Below are positions 46,272 through 50,086 of a DNA stretch of 50,086 nt, piece by piece. The translations under genes were made by a program, and so were the position numbers. The DNA is from an uncultured Desulfobulbaceae bacterium (GTDB lineage: Bacteria; Desulfobacterota; Desulfobulbia; Desulfobulbales; BM004), in NCBI GenBank assembly GCA_947259115.1, contig CAMYKS010000019.1, positions 1 through 50,086 of the forward strand. Reading direction: 5' to 3'. The notes under the pieces were generated by a model that saw only the letters and a list, made by a program, of their open reading frames with translations, had not been told where the DNA came from and searched no databases. The stretch's first letter is position 1; each line of letters opens with the position of its first letter.

Positions 46272-46478
46272 GAAACGATCGTAAAAAGTCTTGCGGTCAT
46301 CAACAGGGCCCAATAGTATCCGTATATTAAGGTCCCTATACATGTCGGCATCATTCCTGTCATGGTGGAGATAAATATTAGTGCTCAAATCTTGCTTCTT
46401 GGGAAAACAATACTTACAGCTAAATAAAGGCAATCTTTTTCATTTCTGGGGAACAAAAGAGAATTCAGGGAGAACTGT

Positions 46479-46688
46479 ATGAAGAAAATAGCAAGCACAG
46501 CTGCAGTGTTTTTGCTGCTCATGGCCTTGGGCTGTACCAAGCACCAGGTGGAAACCAAAAGTCAGGTCGAGTTGGCCCCTGTTGAGATAAAACCAATTCA
46601 TATTACCATTGATGTTAACATCAGGGTTGATAAGGCCCTGGATGATTTTTTCTCTGATATTGATGAAACTGCTAAAGAAATTAAGTAG
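46479..46688 (+). CDS. ynbE: YnbE-like small lipoprotein
   Basis: The 69-aa protein has a lipoprotein signal peptide ending at the lipobox ALGC (Cys about 19) and a short tail with HITIDVNIRVDKALDDFFSD, like YnbE (ITINLNVKID...). In E. coli YnbE is an outer-membrane lipoprotein that works with YdbH. Location directly between ydbH and ydbL supports the assignment. A 207-base gap from ydbH with no gene or clear terminator precedes it. Confidence 0.8.
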   Translation: MKKIASTAAVFLLLMALGCTKHQVETKSQVELAPVEIKPIHITIDVNIRVDKALDDFFSDIDETAKEIK

Positions 46689-46737
46689 CTTTTAATAGAT
46701 TGACACAGCCACAGTGTTAAAAATAAGGAGAGCAACC

Positions 46738-47121
46738 ATGAGAAAATATTCCATACTTTATGCAGTTATTGCCATGTTTGTGTTAACGGTTTTCAGTACA
46801 GAGGGTATGTGCTTTGCCGGGGCCGGCGACATAAAGGCAAGGATGGCGGAAAGATTGCCGGCCATCGTAAAATTGAAAACCGAGGGAGTCATTGGTGAGA
46901 ACAACAAAGGAATCCTTGAGTTCGTGCCGGGAGCAGCAAAAAAAATGCAGGATGTGGTTGCTGCTGAAAACAAGGACAGGGGGCTGGTGTATAGTGCAAT
47001 AGCCAAGCAGCAGGGGACCTCAGCTGTTCTTGTCGGTGAGCGGCGGGCCAAACAGATAGCTGATAGGGCCTCTTCAGGTGAATGGCTGCAGGATAAGTCC
47101 GGCAGCTGGTATAAAAAGTAG
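46738..47121 (+). CDS. ydbL: YdbL-like periplasmic protein (DUF1318)
   Basis: The 127-aa protein has a signal peptide (about 1-27) and the DUF1318 segment KARMAERLPAIVKLKTEGVIGENNKGILEF, ending with IADRASSGEWLQDKSGSWYKK. YdbL is the third protein of the YdbH-YnbE-YdbL set and may act as a chaperone or regulator of the complex. The ATG at 46738 has AAGGAG six bases upstream. It ends the operon, closed by a good terminator. Confidence 0.88.
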   Translation: MRKYSILYAVIAMFVLTVFSTEGMCFAGAGDIKARMAERLPAIVKLKTEGVIGENNKGILEFVPGAAKKMQDVVAAENKDRGLVYSAIAKQQGTSAVLVGERRAKQIADRASSGEWLQDKSGSWYKK

Positions 47122-47152
47122 TTCTGCCTGAAAACCAGAAGCGATATTTGAT

Positions 47153-47187
47153 GCAGCCGCGGGATTTTTTCGCGGCTGCTTTTTTTT
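47153..47187 (+). terminator. rho-independent terminator of the ydbH-ynbE-ydbL operon
   Basis: A perfect 9-bp stem GCAGCCGCG/CGCGGCTGC (47153-47161 with 47171-47179) is followed by a T8 run (47180-47187), 31 bases after the ydbL stop. This is the clearest terminator in the right half. Confidence 0.9.
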
Positions 47188-47236
47188 AGTATATCCATTG
47201 CGCTGTCAATTCCAAGGATAGTTGTTTGTTGCTGCC

Positions 47237-48412
47237 ATGATAAGAAATCAACTTGACAGGGTTGTTACTGAAGACATGCGAAACAGGAAAGACCTGGATG
47301 CTTCATTGCAGGAAATGTCGGAGCAGTGCATCGAGTGCGGTATATGCGTCAAGCAGTGTGCCTTCCTCAAGAAATACAACACCCCGAAAAAGATCGCGGA
47401 CAACTGGCAGCCCCGGGACAAGCAATCATTGGCAATGGCATTTGAATGCAGCCTGTGCAGCCTGTGCACGGCAGTCTGTCCGGTGAAGATCGACCCCAGG
47501 CAGATGTTTCTTGAATTGCGGCGTTACGCGGTTGCAGAGAACAAGGTTGATTTCACAAAACAGAAACTGCTTCTCAATTTTGAAAAACGTGGCGTTTCAA
47601 AACGCTATTCTTTTTACGGTCTGCCGGCAAGCTGCGATACGGTGCTGTTTCCCGGCTGCGCCCTGGCGGGATCACGGTCATTGCGCATTATGCAGCTCTT
47701 TGACCATCTGCAGAACTTTTTCCCTAACCTGGGTATAGTCCTGGACTGCTGCAACAAACCTTCCCACGATCTTGGCCGTGCAGATTTTTTTCACGCCATG
47801 TTCTCTGAAATGCTGAATTATCTGGCAAAACGCGGCATTAAAACCATTCTGCTGGCCTGCCCCAGCTGCTATGCTGTTTTTAACCAGTACGGTGAAGGAA
47901 TCACTACCAGAAGTGTTTATGAGATACTTGCACAAAACAACTGGCAGCCTTTGCCACAGGTTGCAGACGAACCTGTGACAATTCAGGATTCCTGCGTTGC
48001 ACGATTTGATGAAAACCTGCAGGGTTCTGTGCGCACACTTATCCGGGCCCGGGGAATGACGTACACGGAAATGAAGCATAACGGTAAAAAGACGCTTTGC
48101 TGCGGAGAAGGTGGGGCGGCCCATTTTGTGGCCCCGGATCTGGCAGGGAACTGGGCTGCAGTCCGTAAATCCGAGGTTGCCGGGAAACGGATCATAACCT
48201 ACTGCGCAGGCTGCGCTCATTTTCTCGGCCGGGTCGGCCCGACCGCACATGTTCTCGACCTGCTTTTCGATCCAACTGCAACCCTTGCCGGGAAGGCAAA
48301 GGTTGCCCGCTCGCCTTTTACCTATTTAAACCGCATACTGCTAAAACGCAGGTTCAAAAAAAAGCAGAATTATGGTTCCACCCGGGAAAGGGATTTTTTC
48401 TTTTCTTCCTGA
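47237..48412 (+). CDS. (Fe-S)-binding oxidoreductase with CCG domains (HdrB/GlpC-like)
   Basis: The 391-aa protein has two [4Fe-4S] ferredoxin motifs (C31, 34, 37, 41; C71, 74, 77, 81) followed by two CCG-type cysteine-rich domains (CCNKPSHD, CPSC; CCGEGG, CAGC). This domain order is that of heterodisulfide-reductase-like/glycolate- or lactate-oxidase iron-sulfur subunits. It likely passes electrons between a soluble donor and a membrane quinone or thiol. No flavin-binding partner gene is adjacent. The start is uncertain: the ATG at 47237 lacks a good ribosome site, and TTG at 47222 has AAGGA only three bases before it. Confidence 0.88.
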   Translation: MIRNQLDRVVTEDMRNRKDLDASLQEMSEQCIECGICVKQCAFLKKYNTPKKIADNWQPRDKQSLAMAFECSLCSLCTAVCPVKIDPRQMFLELRRYAVAENKVDFTKQKLLLNFEKRGVSKRYSFYGLPASCDTVLFPGCALAGSRSLRIMQLFDHLQNFFPNLGIVLDCCNKPSHDLGRADFFHAMFSEMLNYLAKRGIKTILLACPSCYAVFNQYGEGITTRSVYEILAQNNWQPLPQVADEPVTIQDSCVARFDENLQGSVRTLIRARGMTYTEMKHNGKKTLCCGEGGAAHFVAPDLAGNWAAVRKSEVAGKRIITYCAGCAHFLGRVGPTAHVLDLLFDPTATLAGKAKVARSPFTYLNRILLKRRFKKKQNYGSTRERDFFFSS

Positions 48413-48743
48413 CTTTCTTTATGTATTTCCATGGCAGACCGGACATGTTAATGATTTTGCCATTCTTATTGGTGATATATTCAGGGTAGCATCCTATACG
48501 GATTTAACAGGGTTTCTACATTACCTCCCTGTATATATTGCCTTATTCTGTTGGCGGTCAAACTGGAGCTGCCTCAAATTGTCCTTTTGGGGCCATGCAT
48601 CAGTTAAATTTTTCTATTGTTATCAAGAGTAAGTCAAGATACTTTGGATGTATCTTTACTTTGTATCGATCGATTACTTTGTCAGAATCAGCCCACCGCA
48701 CTAAAGTAAGATGAAAACAAAACCCTTCTACTTAATTTTTATG

Positions 48744-48772
48744 TTGCAATTGTTCGCCAGATGAATTACAAT
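48744..48772 (+). promoter_or_regulatory. sigma-70 promoter of the XRE-linked pair
   Basis: TTGCAA (48744-48749) is separated by exactly 17 bases from TACAAT (48767-48772). A start near 48779 would leave a leader of about 38 bases before the ATG at 48817. Confidence 0.65.
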
Positions 48773-48786
48773 GCACCAAACGTCGA

Positions 48787-48802
48787 GTAAAGTTAATTTT
48801 AC
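48787..48802 (+). promoter_or_regulatory. operator-like palindrome in the XRE-pair leader
   Basis: GTAAAGTTAATTTTAC (48787-48802) is nearly self-complementary (GTAAA/TTTAC arms) and lies just downstream of the promoter, before the ribosome site GGAG (48805-48808). Given the XRE regulator encoded in the operon, it could be an autoregulatory site. Confidence 0.4.
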
Positions 48803-48816
48803 GCGGAGAAATATTG

Positions 48817-49488
48817 ATGGACAAATCAACTATGGAAACACTCGAAGACATTGCACCATTTGTGGTAGATCATCTTCTTCCTGAAATTAAGGAGTCGGTT
48901 GAGGTCTGCGTATCGTCATTTGAAGCGGACGACTTCAACGATTCATGGACATTTGGAACTCAACTCTGGAGAAATACTTGGAATCGAATCAAATCCGTAG
49001 CCCAATTTGAGGATTGTCCGTTTGATATTCATGGAAAGGGCAATGAATACAAACTGAAAATTGGTCAGTATATTCTCAGACATCATAAAATAGATAACGT
49101 ATCGAAAATGCCAACAGGTGCAAAAGCTGTAAAGTCTTCTGCATATACTCAAATGTCTATTTTTTCTCTTCTCGGTTATGAACCCACTATACGTCCTTCA
49201 ATCGAGAACATTGTCATTGCGATCGATGCAAGCATACAGAAAGGCCTTAAAGAAGTGTTTTTAGGAGAATTGATGCCTTTGTCCCTCGAATCAAAGAAAT
49301 TTAAATGGGTCAACAAAGTCCCCATCTATCTAGCTGAGGGAGAGGAATCTTCCACTAGCGAAATCGTGTATATTTCCACACCGATCCAGACACCTCATGT
49401 ATCGGTTGAGAAAGTTCCAGAGGTTACTATGAAACTTGTACAAACGAATGCTAACGAGAAGAAAGCAAATAGGGATTTTGAGAAATGA
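48817..49488 (+). CDS. uncharacterised protein paired with an XRE regulator
   Basis: The 223-aa protein has no signal peptide and no family I recognise. It has an acidic helical N-terminus and a central WTFGTQLWRNTWNRIK and FDIHGKGNEYKLKIGQYILRHHK. The C-terminal 60 residues have a less ordered, proline-containing tail. The ATG at 48817 follows GGAG by eight bases. It overlaps the next gene by ATGA, so the two are translated together. In such XRE/IrrE-linked pairs the partner may be a target, toxin or sensor; here it is unproven. Confidence 0.8.
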   Translation: MDKSTMETLEDIAPFVVDHLLPEIKESVEVCVSSFEADDFNDSWTFGTQLWRNTWNRIKSVAQFEDCPFDIHGKGNEYKLKIGQYILRHHKIDNVSKMPTGAKAVKSSAYTQMSIFSLLGYEPTIRPSIENIVIAIDASIQKGLKEVFLGELMPLSLESKKFKWVNKVPIYLAEGEESSTSEIVYISTPIQTPHVSVEKVPEVTMKLVQTNANEKKANRDFEK

Positions 49489-50086
49489 AAATCGGCAAAA
49501 CAGATTCACCTCAGTTTGCTTTAGATCGACTTGATCCATCCCGTATTACTTTTGCAAGAGAACTTCGTGGATTGACGAAGAAAGAGCTTTCCGAGAAAAT
49601 AAAAAAGACCCCAAGTGCAATGAGCCAAATCGAACGTGGTTTGATCCGACCTGATCTTGAAACGTTTGTTAGTATGACGTTTGCATTGCAAGTACCTCCA
49701 TCATTTCTAACTGAAAAACCGCATCTGGCAAATCGCATTGAAATGTCTTCGTGTCATTTTCGATCACTAAGGTCGACATCACAAGCTTTACGTCGTCAAA
49801 GTGCTCGCAATGGAGATTTAAGTATCGACTTTGTTGAGTTACTTGAATCAAAAGGCCTGGTGTTTCCGAACGAAGAGGCAAGCAACTTCAGTGCTTCTTC
49901 TGATACCAATGAAGAAATTGAAAAAACAGCAAATGACCTGAGACGTCATTGGGGTATGGGGTCTGGGCCGATTCCCGATATTATTAAATTGGTTGAAAGT
50001 AAAGGGATAATAGTACTACCTCTGCATACTACATGTAACAAAGTTGATGCTTATTCTACATGGAGGGATCGCAGACCTTGTATGCT
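49485..50086 (+). CDS. XRE-family helix-turn-helix protein, probably ImmA/IrrE type, truncated by the window end
   Basis: About 200 codons are visible in one open frame from the ATG at 49485, without a stop before the window end. Residues about 20-75 form an XRE helix-turn-helix (ITFARELRGLTKKELSEKI, then SAMSQIERGLIRPDLETF). The following part (GLVFPNEEAS and IIKLVESKGIIVLPL) resembles the linker and start of the ImmA/IrrE metallopeptidase domain. The HExxH catalytic motif would be beyond the window. It overlaps the upstream gene by ATGA. Such proteins cleave repressors or act as antitoxin-like regulators in mobile elements. Confidence 0.8.
   Translation, partial: MKIGKTDSPQFALDRLDPSRITFARELRGLTKKELSEKIKKTPSAMSQIERGLIRPDLETFVSMTFALQVPPSFLTEKPHLANRIEMSSCHFRSLRSTSQALRRQSARNGDLSIDFVELLESKGLVFPNEEASNFSASSDTNEEIEKTANDLRRHWGMGSGPIPDIIKLVESKGIIVLPLHTTCNKVDAYSTWRDRRPCM

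Larger units (their letters stand above)
48413..48816. other. AT-rich intergenic region before the XRE-linked pair
   Basis: No gene is convincing; an 86-codon open frame overlapping 48372-48632 shows no family features. The right part (about 48640-48816) is distinctly AT-rich compared with the left genes, holds a well-spaced promoter and an operator-like palindrome, and marks a change in DNA character. Confidence 0.5.

Noticed and set aside
48372..48632. 86-codon frame overlapping the end of the CCG iron-sulfur gene
   Set aside because: It begins inside the known gene in another frame, has hydrophobic low-quality sequence and no start signal.

Overview
The window looks like chromosomal DNA of a Gram-negative, probably anaerobic or microaerophilic member of the Desulfobacterota (Desulfobulbales-like). 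This is inferred from gene content: an adenosylcobalamin-dependent ribonucleotide reductase, periplasmic c-type haem proteins, a CCG-type iron-sulfur oxidoreductase, lipoproteins, OmpA and AsmA/YdbH-type envelope proteins, and much c-di-GMP signalling. No 16S rRNA or other phylogenetic marker was available, so the assignment is tentative.

Layout. 0-0.35 kb holds only the 3' half of a tRNA-Leu(UAA) with its terminator, either a scar of integration or an internally deleted tRNA. 0.36-1.6 kb is a GGDEF-PilZ protein (minus). 1.9-5.5 kb is on the plus strand: tatC broken by a frameshift in a T9 tract, a repeat-rich intergenic segment, a class II aldolase and a nucleotide-sugar epimerase. 5.5-40.7 kb is almost entirely minus strand. 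In map order it carries an FAD oxidoreductase; a PilZ protein and folE2; a haem-binding diguanylate cyclase coupled to a YkgJ protein; transketolase-rpiB-K+ channel; a TMTC-like TPR membrane protein; a DUF255 thioredoxin-fold protein; a lipoprotein (plus); an MBL hydrolase with a PQQ-type sugar dehydrogenase; an MFS carrier; a GH15-dehydrogenase-YhdH-dodecin operon closed by a strong terminator; a second TMTC-like TPR protein coupled to mutY; nrdJ; an EamA transporter; an STN-S8 protease; a VWA-OmpA lipoprotein; and an asmA-yihY-DUF4126 operon.

From 41.0 kb the strand switches to plus. A long run encodes a two-domain YtkA/FixH-like lipoprotein, a MauG-type di-haem peroxidase, a tiny membrane protein, and the complete ydbH-ynbE-ydbL set, ending at a good terminator. 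A CCG iron-sulfur protein follows. This run is the most interesting functional grouping: periplasmic redox/metal proteins beside bridge-like lipid-transfer proteins, with an AsmA protein divergent on the other side of a shared regulatory region.

The last 1.5 kb (48.6-50.1 kb) is more AT-rich and looks accessory. A promoter and operator-like palindrome precede an unrecognised 223-aa protein that overlaps by ATGA an XRE-helix-turn-helix protein which runs off the window and resembles the XRE-ImmA/IrrE family. This could be the edge of a mobile or defence/stress-control region. Two strongly similar copies of a short hairpin-forming repeat, 26 kb apart and in opposite orientation, are a second unexplained signal.
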